Positions 24,639-33,189 of a stretch of 58,850 bases of DNA are shown piece by piece. The notes under the pieces were generated by a model. The model was not told the origin of the DNA and did no database searches. It worked only from the letters and a program-made list of their open reading frames with translations. Positions within the stretch are counted from its first letter, which is position 1. Each line of letters starts with the position of its first letter. Source of the DNA: an uncultured Eubacteriales bacterium (lineage in GTDB: Bacteria > Bacillota > Clostridia > Oscillospirales > Acutalibacteraceae); NCBI GenBank assembly GCA_934630515.1, contig CAKTVV010000020.1, positions 1 to 58,850 of the forward strand, in the 5' to 3' direction. The position numbers and the translations under genes were made by a program.

Positions 24639-24667
24639 AGTATACCGGATAATTTCTTAATTGAAAA
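24639..24667 (-). promoter_or_regulatory. Promoter of the two-component/GT2 operon
   Basis: Minus strand -10 TATACT at 24639-24644. The -35 region (TTTTCA) is poor, which suggests activation by a regulator, possibly the encoded response regulator. Confidence 0.5.
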
Positions 24668-24756
24668 GGGGGCGAATGGTTAAGATTTGTTTAAGACCGT
24701 ACCGCTGCAGCCGGCGGGACGCCCCTGAAGACGGCGGCAGGACCCTCCCGGCGGAC

Positions 24757-24793
24757 AGAAAGACCGGGTCGGCACCCGCTGCCGGCCCGGTCT
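24757..24793 (-). terminator. Terminator of the GH36 gene
   Basis: Stem AGACCGGG/CCCGGTCT with further pairing inside, followed on the minus strand by TTTCTG. The T-run is weak. Confidence 0.6.
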
Positions 24794-24799
24794 GTTGGT

Positions 24800-26992
24800 T
24801 TATTTCTGCTTTTTGAACACCAGGATCTGACTGATGTGATCCTGCCGGCGATCGCACAGGATCCCCACCTGCATGAGGAAGACGCCGGTAAATGTCTCTC
24901 CGGTGTCCTGCCGCACATACACCGCCTCCGGCTCCATCCCCTGCATCATCACCCGCTTAAAGCAGGTGGCGGGGGTGCCCTTCTGCACGAAGATACACAA
25001 CAGCGCCGTGTCATCCTTCAGGAATTCCCATGCCACCAGACTGCTCTCAAAGGGAGACAGCAGCCGGTACATATCGCCCTGCTGCACCACCGAACGGTAG
25101 GTCTTATAGAACGCCACCTGCTCCTTGGCCAGCGCCAGATCCTCGGCGCTGAGCTTCGACAGATCCAGCTCATAGCCGAACTGCCCGGACATAGCCACAT
25201 CCCCCCGCATCTTAAAGGGGGTGGTACGCCCCACCTGATGGTTGGGGCAGGCGGACACATGAGAGCCCATCGTCACCGGCGGATAGATCATGCTGGTGCC
25301 GTACTGGATATACAGCCGCTCCACGGCGTCGGTATCGTCGCTGCACCAGGTCTGGGGCATATAGTAAAGCATACCGGGATCGAACCGTCCGCCGCCGCCG
25401 GAGCAGCTCTCAAACAGCACCTCCGGGAACCGGGCGGTGAGGGTCTCCAGCACCCGGTACAGACCCAGCACATACCGATGCAGCTGCTCCTGCTGCCGGT
25501 CGGCGGGCAGCTCCGGGTTGCCCAGCTCCGCCACATTGCGGTTGAAGTCCCACTTCACATAAGCGATGGGGGCGCTCTCCAGCACCGACGCCACCGCCTC
25601 GGTGATATAATCGCACACCTCGTCCCGGGACAGATCCAGCACCAGCTGCTGACGGCTCTCGCTGCGGGAACGATTCGGCGCATGGATGCACCAATCCGGG
25701 TGCGCCCGATACAGATCGCTGTCGGGGGATATCATCTCCGGCTCAAACCACAGCCCAAACTGCATCCCCATGGCGTTGAGCCTGTCGCCCAGCCCCTTCA
25801 GCCCATGGGGGAGCTTCTCGGTGTTGCACACCCAGTCGCCCAGCGAGCAATCGTCGTGATCACGCTTGCCGAACCAGCCGTCATCCAGCACCAGCATATC
25901 AATGTCCAGCTCCTTGGCTTTCTCGGCGATCGCCAGCAGCTTCTCCTCATTGAAGCTGAAATACGTCCCCTCCCAGTTGTTCACCAGCACCGGACGGGGG
26001 TCGTCCCGGTATTTGCCCCGGCACAGATGCCGCCGATACAGCCGATGGAACCGGCGGGACATCTCGCCCAGACCCTCGGCGGAATACACCAGCACCGCCT
26101 CCGGCGCCTGAAAGCTGGCGCCGCTCTCCAGCAGCCAGCCGAAATCGAAGCTGTTGACCCCCATCAGCGCCCGGGTGCCGATGTAGGTATCCCGCTCCAC
26201 ACCCATCTCAAAGCTGCCGCTGTATACCAAGCTGAAGCCGTAGGCATCTCCGGCGGTCTCGGTGGTGTGCTTATCCACCAGCGCCATAAAGGGGTTGTGG
26301 CAATGGCTGCTGGAGCCCCGCTTGGACTCGAGCTTCTGGATCCCGGTGATGAGGGGCTTGCGCTCCACATGCCGCTCCCGTGCCCACAGTCCATGGAGAT
26401 GCAGCAGCTCCAGATCGCTGCCGTCGTCCAGATCCACGCAGGCGCTGGCAAGCTTATGCAGCCGCATGGGAGTGGTGCCGCCGTTCTTCAGCCGCACACT
26501 GCGGGCGATGGCGTCCTCCTGCTCAAACACGCTGTAGAGCAGCTCCACCTCCAGCCCGGTCAGAGCATCCCGCAGGGACAGCACCAGCGTTGTGACCTCA
26601 TTTTCATCCCCATAGGTGGCGGGCAGCCCCTCCAGCCGGGGCTTGCCGGGGGTGATGGTATGGCCCACATACTCCGGGCGGTTCACCCGGGAACCGTCGG
26701 CGTGGCTGAGCAGCAGCGCCGTCTCCCGGTAGTCGCCGGTGCCGTAGACCGGAAACTCCAGCGGCAGATTGCCGGTGCAGCCGAACGACACCGGATCGGT
26801 GACGCCGGTATCAAAGGGGGTGAAGCAGTTCACCGGCTGGTTATTCCACTCCGTCATAGACGGCATATCCTCCAGCCGCTTTCCCCAATAGGCGTGCAGA
26901 GGGATCCGTCCGTCCAGCAGCTCGATGATGTAGCTGGTATGGGCGGTGTGCAGATAAAACTGATTGCGGTCAGCCCGAAAGATGATCGACAT
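24800..26992 (-). CDS. GH36 alpha-galactosidase
   Basis: A 730-residue cytoplasmic enzyme of glycoside hydrolase family 36, which removes alpha-1,6-galactose from melibiose, raffinose and stachyose. An N-terminal beta-supersandwich (to about 325) precedes the TIM barrel. Visible signatures are VLDDGWFGKR, the nucleophile D482 in YVKWDFNR, the ESCSGGGGRFD loop and the acid/base D552 in WCSDDTDA. Length is typical of the tetrameric subgroup, and there is no signal peptide. AAGGAG precedes the ATG. It has its own promoter, downstream of an MFS transporter and a GH13 enzyme on the same strand, so sugar would be imported intact and split inside. Confidence 0.95.
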   Translation of the reverse strand: MSIIFRADRNQFYLHTAHTSYIIELLDGRIPLHAYWGKRLEDMPSMTEWNNQPVNCFTPFDTGVTDPVSFGCTGNLPLEFPVYGTGDYRETALLLSHADGSRVNRPEYVGHTITPGKPRLEGLPATYGDENEVTTLVLSLRDALTGLEVELLYSVFEQEDAIARSVRLKNGGTTPMRLHKLASACVDLDDGSDLELLHLHGLWARERHVERKPLITGIQKLESKRGSSSHCHNPFMALVDKHTTETAGDAYGFSLVYSGSFEMGVERDTYIGTRALMGVNSFDFGWLLESGASFQAPEAVLVYSAEGLGEMSRRFHRLYRRHLCRGKYRDDPRPVLVNNWEGTYFSFNEEKLLAIAEKAKELDIDMLVLDDGWFGKRDHDDCSLGDWVCNTEKLPHGLKGLGDRLNAMGMQFGLWFEPEMISPDSDLYRAHPDWCIHAPNRSRSESRQQLVLDLSRDEVCDYITEAVASVLESAPIAYVKWDFNRNVAELGNPELPADRQQEQLHRYVLGLYRVLETLTARFPEVLFESCSGGGGRFDPGMLYYMPQTWCSDDTDAVERLYIQYGTSMIYPPVTMGSHVSACPNHQVGRTTPFKMRGDVAMSGQFGYELDLSKLSAEDLALAKEQVAFYKTYRSVVQQGDMYRLLSPFESSLVAWEFLKDDTALLCIFVQKGTPATCFKRVMMQGMEPEAVYVRQDTGETFTGVFLMQVGILCDRRQDHISQILVFKKQK

Positions 26993-27031
26993 AAATTATA
27001 TCTCCTTTGCTAAAAATTAAACAGCAGCGGT

Positions 27032-27060
27032 ATTCTACCATACTTTTCCACCCGGCGCAA
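27032..27060 (-). promoter_or_regulatory. Promoter of the GH36 gene
   Basis: Minus strand TTGCGC, 17-base spacer, TAGAAT, about 35 bases before the ATG. No clear operator palindrome was seen beside it. Confidence 0.6.
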
Positions 27061-27255
27061 GGACTGCGGACAACTTAGTAAATAATGTAAAAGCACCATC
27101 CTCCGGATGTCATCCGGACAGGGCTTCTCTCGGCTGCCCTTTTCGCTGAACAGCGGCAGCTCACCCTCCGCTCACACGCCCCCACAGCAGGTGTTGGATC
27201 CGGCAAAGCCGAAAAGCTCCCGCCGGCTCCGGCATCCCCGGAGCGCTCTGTCCGC
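27061..27255. other. Intergenic region with a palindrome
   Basis: GC-rich spacer between the MFS gene and the GH36 promoter. A perfect TCCGGAT-GAC-ATCCGGA palindrome lies at about 27102-27118 and on the minus strand is followed by GGATGGTGCTTTTAC. It may be a weak terminator of the upstream operon or a regulator site. No gene is visible. Confidence 0.35.
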
Positions 27256-28443
27256 TCACGGCTTCGGCTGCCGTTTGCGTCCCATGCCCAGCAGGCACAG
27301 CAGCAGCACCACCGGGAAGCACAGCGCCGCCAGAATACCCGCCCGCAGATCGTTGTCCCGGGCGCTGGAGACCAGCCCCGCCAGCGTAGGCCCTCCGGCG
27401 CAGCCCAGATCCCCCGCCAGCGCCAGCAGGGCGAACATGGCGGTGCCGCCGCCCTTAAGGGTGGCGGAGGCGATGCTGTAGGAGCCGGGCCAGAGGATCC
27501 CCACCGAAAAGCCGCACACGGCACAGCCCAGCAGCCCCACCACCGGGGAGGGCACCAGCACGATCGCCAGATACGCCGCCACGCACAGCAGGGTGCTGCC
27601 GATCATGCAGCGGCGCAGCTCCAGCCGCTCTCCGTATTTCCCGTACAGCAGCCGGGACAGCCCCATCAGCAGGGCAAACGCCATAGGGCCTGCCAGATCC
27701 CCCAGCGTTTTGCTGATTCCCAGCCCCTTTTCTGCGAAGGTGGACGCCCACTGGCTCACCGCCTGCTCGCTGGCACCGGCGCACAGCATCATCACCAGCA
27801 GCAGCCAGAAAAAGCCCCGGGAAAACAGCTGCCGCACCGGCATACCCGGTTCGTTTTCCTCCGTTAGTGTGTAAATCGGCGCTTTGGCAAACAGCAGCAG
27901 ATTGCCCAGCGGCACCAGCGCCCACAAAACGGTCAGCCATTTCCAATGCCCGATCCCGCACAGAGCGAAAAAGCCGGTGGACAGCAGCACCACCCCCACA
28001 TGCCCCCAGCAATAAAAGGAATGGAGCAGGCTCATGGCTTTTTCCTTGTTTTCGGTGGGGCATGCCTCCACCAGCGGGCTGATGATGACCTCCAGCAGCC
28101 CGCCGCCCATGGCGTAGACCGCCACCGACAGGAGGATCCCCACATACGGGTCGGGCAGCACCTCCGGCAGCGCCGTCAGCAGCAGCAGGCCGGCAGCCGA
28201 CAGCAGATGCGCCGTCATCACGCTGACCCGGTAGCCGATGCGGTCGGTGAGCCAGGCGGATACCAGATCCACCACCAGCTGGATCAGAAAATTCGCCGTG
28301 ATCAGCAGGGTGATCTTCGCCAGCGGAATGGTATATTGCCGCTGAAGGGTGAGAAACAGCAGCGGCACGAAATTATTGACGATGGCTTGCACAATATAGC
28401 CGATATAGCAAGCCACTACGGTCCTTTGATAAGCAGGTCTCAT
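27256..28443 (-). CDS. MFS transporter, probable sugar permease
   Basis: A 395-residue major facilitator protein with twelve predicted helices. The loop 2-3 motif is DRIGYR, within LTDRIGYRVSVM. Overall it resembles the FucP/YbjJ-like sugar or drug group. Another frame extends upstream, but MRPAYQRT at 28443 follows AAGGA and the preceding gene's stop by 19 bases. The place between a GH13 glucanase and a GH36 galactosidase suggests that it imports oligosaccharides for one of them; this is inference from context. Confidence 0.85.
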   Translation of the reverse strand: MRPAYQRTVVACYIGYIVQAIVNNFVPLLFLTLQRQYTIPLAKITLLITANFLIQLVVDLVSAWLTDRIGYRVSVMTAHLLSAAGLLLLTALPEVLPDPYVGILLSVAVYAMGGGLLEVIISPLVEACPTENKEKAMSLLHSFYCWGHVGVVLLSTGFFALCGIGHWKWLTVLWALVPLGNLLLFAKAPIYTLTEENEPGMPVRQLFSRGFFWLLLVMMLCAGASEQAVSQWASTFAEKGLGISKTLGDLAGPMAFALLMGLSRLLYGKYGERLELRRCMIGSTLLCVAAYLAIVLVPSPVVGLLGCAVCGFSVGILWPGSYSIASATLKGGGTAMFALLALAGDLGCAGGPTLAGLVSSARDNDLRAGILAALCFPVVLLLCLLGMGRKRQPKP

Positions 28444-28462
28444 ACCGATCCGTTCCTTTTTA

Positions 28463-30331
28463 CTACATTGTTTTCCCCAGCCATACGCCGCTGAGGGGCG
28501 GCAGATACAGCACCCGCTCCCGGCAGGTGCCGACGCCGCACAGCACCCGGCTGTCCGCCCATGCCGGGGGCAGCAGCAGGGTATGCTCCGTCTCCGCCCG
28601 GTTGACGGCGCACAGCACCGCCCCGGCGCCCTCGCCCCGGGTATAGGCGACGAGCTCCTCGCCGGAAGGCAGGGGCGTGAAGCTGCCCTCCGCCAGTGCC
28701 GTCTGCTGCCGGCGGCAGGCTCCCAGCGTCCGATACCAGTCCAGCAGCTCCGCATCCTCCCGTCCCCAAGGGTAGGTGCGGCGGTTGAAGGGGTCCTTAT
28801 ACCCCTCCATGCCCGCCTCATCCCCGTAATAGATGCAGGGTACCCCCGGCAGGGAAAATTGCAGCAGCGTCGCCAGCTTCAGCCGAGCCACCGCCGTCTG
28901 CCGCCGGGCGGGGGACAGGGTCTGCGCCGCCTGCCAGCTGCGCCCCCGGCCCCGGCTGGGCTCACCCCCTAAAAGGGTCAGCGCCCGCTCGGTGTCGTGG
29001 GTGCCGATGTGGTTCATCAGCAGCCGCAGCACCTGAGGCGGATAATGCTCGATGATGGACAGCACCGGGTCGAAAAAATGCGCCCGTCCCCCCTCCAGCA
29101 GAAACCGCAAAATCGCCTGCCGGAAGGGATAGTTCATCACGCTGTCCAGCTGCCGCCCCAGCAGATACCGGCGGCGGTGTCCGTAGCTTTCCTTGTTGCT
29201 GGCGTCCTCCCAGACCTCCCCCAGCACCAGCGCCTGCGGGTCGGTAGCTTTCACCCGCCGCCGCAGGGCGTCCAGAAAGCCGTCGGGCAGCTCGTCCGCC
29301 ACATCCAGCCGCCAGCCGGCTGCACCGTCCCGCTGCCACTGCTCCAGCACGCCGCCCTCGCCGGTGATATACTGAAGAAAGGCGGGATCCAGCTCATTCA
29401 CCTCCGGCAGCGTATCGAAGCCCCACCAGGAATGGTATTCCCGGGGCCAGTGACTGAACTGATACCAGCTGCGGTACGGGGAGGACAGGCTGTTATACGC
29501 TCCCTCGTCGGGGTAGCGGCGCTCCCGGTTGAAATACACACTGTCGGCGCCGGTGTGGCTGAACACGCCGTCCAGAATGACCCGGATGCCTCGGCGCTGC
29601 GCCTCCCGGGTCAGGCGGCGCAGATCCTCCTCCGTCCCCAGCAGCGGGTCAACCCGGGTATAGTCCGCCGTATCGTAGCGGTGGTTGGAGTGCGCCTCGA
29701 AAATGGGGTTAAGATACAGGCAGGTGACCCCCAGCCCCGCCAGATAGTCCAGCTTGTCGGTGATCCCCGCCAGATCGCCGCCGAAATAGTCGTTATTCCG
29801 CACCCGCCCCTGTTCATCGGGCTGCCAGACGATTTCCTCGTCCCAGCGCCCGTGCAGCACCCGGTCGGCGGGGACGTTCTCCTTCGGCTGCCCGGAGGCA
29901 GCGAACCGATCGGGAAAGATCTGGTACAGGATCCCCCCCGCCAGCCAATCAGGGGTAGCAAACTCCGCCTCATAGGCGGTCAGCTGCCAGCGGGGAGAGC
30001 GTGTGACATAGGAATATTCCGCCCGCCCGTCGGGGCGGCACACCAGCCAGCCGGTACCCAGCGCCAGCTCCAGCTGAAAGCCGTAAAAATACGCCGCCGC
30101 CTCGGTGGGGGTGAAGCGCACATCCCACCACTCGTGGTCGTCGCCGCACATGCCCGCCCAGAACATTCCGTTATACTGCTCCGGACGGTTGTCCTGTTCT
30201 ATGAGCAGGGTGGCGGCGTGGCAGCCCCAATTCCGGGGCAGACAGATGCGAAACAGCACCTCCGTCCCCACCGCCACCGCTCCAAAGGGCGCCCGGTAGC
30301 TCAGATCCCGGGAATCAAACAGCTCCGGCAT
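28463..30331 (-). CDS. GH13 alpha-glucan hydrolase (neopullulanase/cyclomaltodextrinase type)
   Basis: A 622-residue intracellular glycoside hydrolase of family 13. Residues 1-115 look like a CBM34-type N-terminal domain, followed by the barrel with ILYQIFPDRF and the four family blocks. These are DGVFSHT (254-260), the nucleophile D343 in GWRLDVADE, the acid/base E372 in GEVWED and D446 in HIGTHDTE. A small C-terminal beta domain ends the protein. No signal peptide is present. GGAG precedes the ATG, three bases after the rluA-like stop. Products would be maltose or glucose from maltodextrins, cyclodextrins or pullulan; exact specificity cannot be read. Confidence 0.92.
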   Translation of the reverse strand: MPELFDSRDLSYRAPFGAVAVGTEVLFRICLPRNWGCHAATLLIEQDNRPEQYNGMFWAGMCGDDHEWWDVRFTPTEAAAYFYGFQLELALGTGWLVCRPDGRAEYSYVTRSPRWQLTAYEAEFATPDWLAGGILYQIFPDRFAASGQPKENVPADRVLHGRWDEEIVWQPDEQGRVRNNDYFGGDLAGITDKLDYLAGLGVTCLYLNPIFEAHSNHRYDTADYTRVDPLLGTEEDLRRLTREAQRRGIRVILDGVFSHTGADSVYFNRERRYPDEGAYNSLSSPYRSWYQFSHWPREYHSWWGFDTLPEVNELDPAFLQYITGEGGVLEQWQRDGAAGWRLDVADELPDGFLDALRRRVKATDPQALVLGEVWEDASNKESYGHRRRYLLGRQLDSVMNYPFRQAILRFLLEGGRAHFFDPVLSIIEHYPPQVLRLLMNHIGTHDTERALTLLGGEPSRGRGRSWQAAQTLSPARRQTAVARLKLATLLQFSLPGVPCIYYGDEAGMEGYKDPFNRRTYPWGREDAELLDWYRTLGACRRQQTALAEGSFTPLPSGEELVAYTRGEGAGAVLCAVNRAETEHTLLLPPAWADSRVLCGVGTCRERVLYLPPLSGVWLGKTM

Positions 30332-30334
30332 GGT

Positions 30335-31057
30335 TCAGCGCTCCTTTTCTGCCGCTTGCGGCTCCTCGTTCGTGTCGATGGGCTGGGAAAACACCGCCGG
30401 GTCAAACAGCGTCCACGGATAGGTGCGGGGTGGCGGGCAGGTCTCGTCCACCGTCTGACGTCCCATCGGATGCCGAAACGCCAGATGATACGACCACAGC
30501 CCCAGCCCCCGGAAGCCGTCGTCCGCCCGTCCGCCGTATTTCTCGTCCCCCAGCAGGGGCAGCCGCCGGCTGGCGCATTGCACCCGAATCTGGTGGGTGC
30601 GCCCGGTGTGCAGCCGCACCTTCAAAAGGCTCAGCGCCCCCTGAGGGGTCTGCACGGTGGACAGCAGCCGATAGGTCAGCCGTGCATCCTTTGCCCCCGG
30701 CGTGCCGGGGCGCACTGTCCGGGATTTGCACCGCTGACGGTCCTTCAGCAGCCAATCCGTCCACTCGCCGGCGGGCTGAGCAGGCACGCCGCATACCACC
30801 GCCAGATATTCCTTGACAAAGTGATGCCCCGCCATCTGCCGGTACAGCCCCGGGGTCACCCGGTCGCTCTTGCTGTACACCATCACCCCGCCCACCGGCT
30901 GATCCAGCCGGTGGATGACGTCGATACGATAGGCACCGGTCTGCTTTTGCAGCAGGGCGGGCATATCCCGCCGCTTTCCCGGCTCGGGTGCGGACAGCAC
31001 CCCCACCGGCTTTTCGCACACCACTAAGCTCTTATCCTCATACAGTATCCGGATCAT
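30335..31057 (-). CDS. RluA-family pseudouridine synthase
   Basis: A 240-residue RNA pseudouridine synthase of the RluA class. The catalytic aspartate is D52 in IHRLDQPVGG; the RLHTGRTHQIRVQ and LLGDEKYGG blocks are intact. There is no S4 domain, so it resembles the short TruC/RluA-like group. The start ATG overlaps the stop of the DUF1643 gene (ATGA). The GH13 gene follows 3 bases later, an unusual operon mixture of RNA modification and glucan breakdown. Target RNA unknown. Confidence 0.9.
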   Translation of the reverse strand: MIRILYEDKSLVVCEKPVGVLSAPEPGKRRDMPALLQKQTGAYRIDVIHRLDQPVGGVMVYSKSDRVTPGLYRQMAGHHFVKEYLAVVCGVPAQPAGEWTDWLLKDRQRCKSRTVRPGTPGAKDARLTYRLLSTVQTPQGALSLLKVRLHTGRTHQIRVQCASRRLPLLGDEKYGGRADDGFRGLGLWSYHLAFRHPMGRQTVDETCPPPRTYPWTLFDPAVFSQPIDTNEEPQAAEKER

Positions 31058-31680
31058 CGGCGCAGCTCTCCCTCCCGCTGGTAGGCGGCGGCGTCAAAAT
31101 CGTCCAGCCCGCTGTCCGCCCGCAGATACAGCGGGTGGTGGGGGTGCCCCTTTTTGGAGCGCCGTCCGGCGGTGACCCAGCGGGCGCCGTATTCCTCGCC
31201 GATGGCAATCATATCCCGCAGGCAATCCCAGAGATAGGGACGCTTTTCAATGATGGTGCCCCACGCCGCCCAGACGGTGGGGGTGACCCCCTCGCCGCAG
31301 CCGGACAGAATATACCGGAACGCCGCCATATTCTCCCGATGGAGAAGATCGTTGCGCACGGTGTCCATATCGTTCGGATCGGTGGCACGCTGGGCGTACA
31401 CATTGAACATAATAAAGCTGTCAAACCCGTTGCCTGCGGCGATGCGCTCTACGGATTTCAGCGTGTTGTCCAGATCGTCCGGCTGGGCGGTGGAGGGGTT
31501 GATACCGATGCAGATGAGGGGATTCTCCCCCCGGGTGCCGAGGATATACCGGTACGGCTCCAGCCGGCAGGGCACATACAGCCAGCGGGTATCGTCATAG
31601 GTGCCGGGGGTCGGCTCCGCCAGCGCCGCTGCAAAGGAGCAAACGGCGATCTCACTGGTTTCAACAGCGGGTGTATACAT
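31054..31680 (-). CDS. DUF1643 family protein
   Basis: A 208-residue soluble protein of the DUF1643 family. The hallmarks are ICIGINPSTA near residue 70, FDSFIMFNVYAQRATDP in the middle, VWAAWG and the C-terminal KKGHPHHPLYL. The family has a Rossmann-like fold but no proven activity. The first in-frame ATG is 14 codons earlier, but MYTPAVETS at 31680 has AAAGGA nine bases upstream. It leads an operon with the rluA-like, GH13 and MFS genes; no classical promoter was recognised immediately upstream. Confidence 0.85.
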   Translation of the reverse strand: MYTPAVETSEIAVCSFAAALAEPTPGTYDDTRWLYVPCRLEPYRYILGTRGENPLICIGINPSTAQPDDLDNTLKSVERIAAGNGFDSFIMFNVYAQRATDPNDMDTVRNDLLHRENMAAFRYILSGCGEGVTPTVWAAWGTIIEKRPYLWDCLRDMIAIGEEYGARWVTAGRRSKKGHPHHPLYLRADSGLDDFDAAAYQREGELRR

Positions 31681-31705
31681 AAGAGTTGTCCTTTCCTCGT
31701 TCGTA

Positions 31706-31734
31706 GAAAGGGGGCTGCCCACAGGACAGCCCCC
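31706..31734 (-). terminator. Terminator of the AraC/foldase-like unit
   Basis: Stem GGGGGCTG/CAGCCCCC with a 9-base loop, then TTTCT on the minus strand. It lies immediately before the DUF1643 start. Confidence 0.65.
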
Positions 31735-31751
31735 GGCGGTTGCAACACATA

Positions 31752-33167
31752 TTATTGCGGCTTGAGCGCCATTTTCGGGCGGATGCTCTGCAGCATATCC
31801 TCCCGCAGGGCATACTGATAGTCCTTCTCCCAGTCGGTCAGCCGCTGGGCATAGCGGGCGTCGTACAGGTCGCTGCGCACCTTGATCTGCCAGCGCTCGA
31901 TGCCGGTGCCGGTATAGCGCAGCAGCTGATATCCGGAGGAGGTCTCCAGCAGCGTCACGTCGCCGGACTGACGGCTGCCGTCAAACAGCCAGCTGTTGAC
32001 CGCCGCTTCCATGCGCCCGTTGAACACGTTCTCATAGGCGGTATACACGCCCTCCGTCCCCAGCGCCGCAAAGCTCTCCGCCGTTTTCTCCCCGGCGCTC
32101 CAGCGGTCCAGCGCCGCCTGTGCCGCCGTCTGTGCCTCTGCCGCCGACTGATAGGCGGCCGTGGGGAAGCTGACGCACTGATAATTGGCGGTCAGACCGG
32201 TATCCTTTCCCTTCAGCCGGGTGATCATGGTGATGGTGCAGGAGCTGGTGGTCTCCTCGATATAGGTATCATACAGCCGGGTATCGTCGGCAAACAGCCA
32301 GGTCATCAGATCCCCGCTGTCGTAGTAGGCCTGGCTGTTCTGGACGGAGGATGCCAGCTTGGAGTCCGCCTGCTCCTCGGTCATGCCGCCGTATTGCACC
32401 AGAATCTTCCGGGCATTCGCCTGAAAATTCGCCGGATCCTTACTGCCCATGGCGGCGTTGAGCAGGGCGTCGTATTGGTCGGCATCCTCCTTGGTGTTGA
32501 GGGTGGTCTGCATCTCGATGGAGAGGAAATCCACCGTACGGTAGGCGGTAATATCCTCGTCATAGCGCTGCGCCCAGTCCGCCGGGGTGCCGTACAGCTC
32601 TCCCTCAATGGAGCGCAGATACTTGTCCGCCAGTGCCTGCATCTCCAGACAGGTCTGCACATCCGCCGCCCGCAGCCCCTTGCCGTAATCGGCGGGGCGA
32701 ATGGCGGCAGCCTCCGCCGCCACCGCCGCCTGCTCGGCGGCGTCCAGCGTCATTCCGGCGGCGTCCGCCGCATTGCACAGCAGGATATCCCGGCGGATAT
32801 TTTCCGCCGCCTTGCCGGCGAAATAGGAATACCAGGTATTCTTCCCGTCATAGGTCTGCTTATCCAGCGCCGTATTCAGCTGCAGGTCCAGATAGCCGTT
32901 TTGGATATAGTACAGCCGCTCGTTCACATAGTCGGACAGATACTGATTGAAATAAAAGGTCAGCGCTCCCTTATCGGCCGTGCGGACGGTGGTGGTCACC
33001 GCCGTCCTGCGCAGCGCCAGACCGGTGTTCTGCACCACCAGCACGGTGCCGATCACCAGTGCGATCACCACCACCAGCGCCACGGCGCCCAAAATGGTCT
33101 GCCGCACCTGCTTTTTCTCCCGCTGACGGGCTTCTTCGGACGGGGACAGCTTGGCTTTCGCACGCAT
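31752..33167 (-). CDS. Membrane-anchored foldase-like (PrsA/SurA-type) protein, unassigned
   Basis: A 471-residue protein with a short basic cytoplasmic tail, one transmembrane helix (about 22-46) and a long extracytoplasmic part rich in Ala, Gln and Asp. The region 70-250 looks helical like the N-terminal domain of SurA/PrsA chaperones. The segment 325-440 could be a degenerate parvulin-like domain (FAALGTEGVYTAYENVFNG, then YQLLRYTGTG). No clear PPIase signature is visible, so the call is tentative. It starts 22 bases after the araC-like stop with AGGAAAGGA upstream, so both genes share a message. Confidence 0.55.
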   Translation of the reverse strand: MRAKAKLSPSEEARQREKKQVRQTILGAVALVVVIALVIGTVLVVQNTGLALRRTAVTTTVRTADKGALTFYFNQYLSDYVNERLYYIQNGYLDLQLNTALDKQTYDGKNTWYSYFAGKAAENIRRDILLCNAADAAGMTLDAAEQAAVAAEAAAIRPADYGKGLRAADVQTCLEMQALADKYLRSIEGELYGTPADWAQRYDEDITAYRTVDFLSIEMQTTLNTKEDADQYDALLNAAMGSKDPANFQANARKILVQYGGMTEEQADSKLASSVQNSQAYYDSGDLMTWLFADDTRLYDTYIEETTSSCTITMITRLKGKDTGLTANYQCVSFPTAAYQSAAEAQTAAQAALDRWSAGEKTAESFAALGTEGVYTAYENVFNGRMEAAVNSWLFDGSRQSGDVTLLETSSGYQLLRYTGTGIERWQIKVRSDLYDARYAQRLTDWEKDYQYALREDMLQSIRPKMALKPQ

Positions 33168-33189
33168 AAGACAAAATTCCTTTCCTCTT

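Noticed and set aside
28997..31027. A plus-strand open frame of 676 codons
   Set aside because: It is antisense to the GH13 and RluA-like genes, both of which have intact catalytic motifs.
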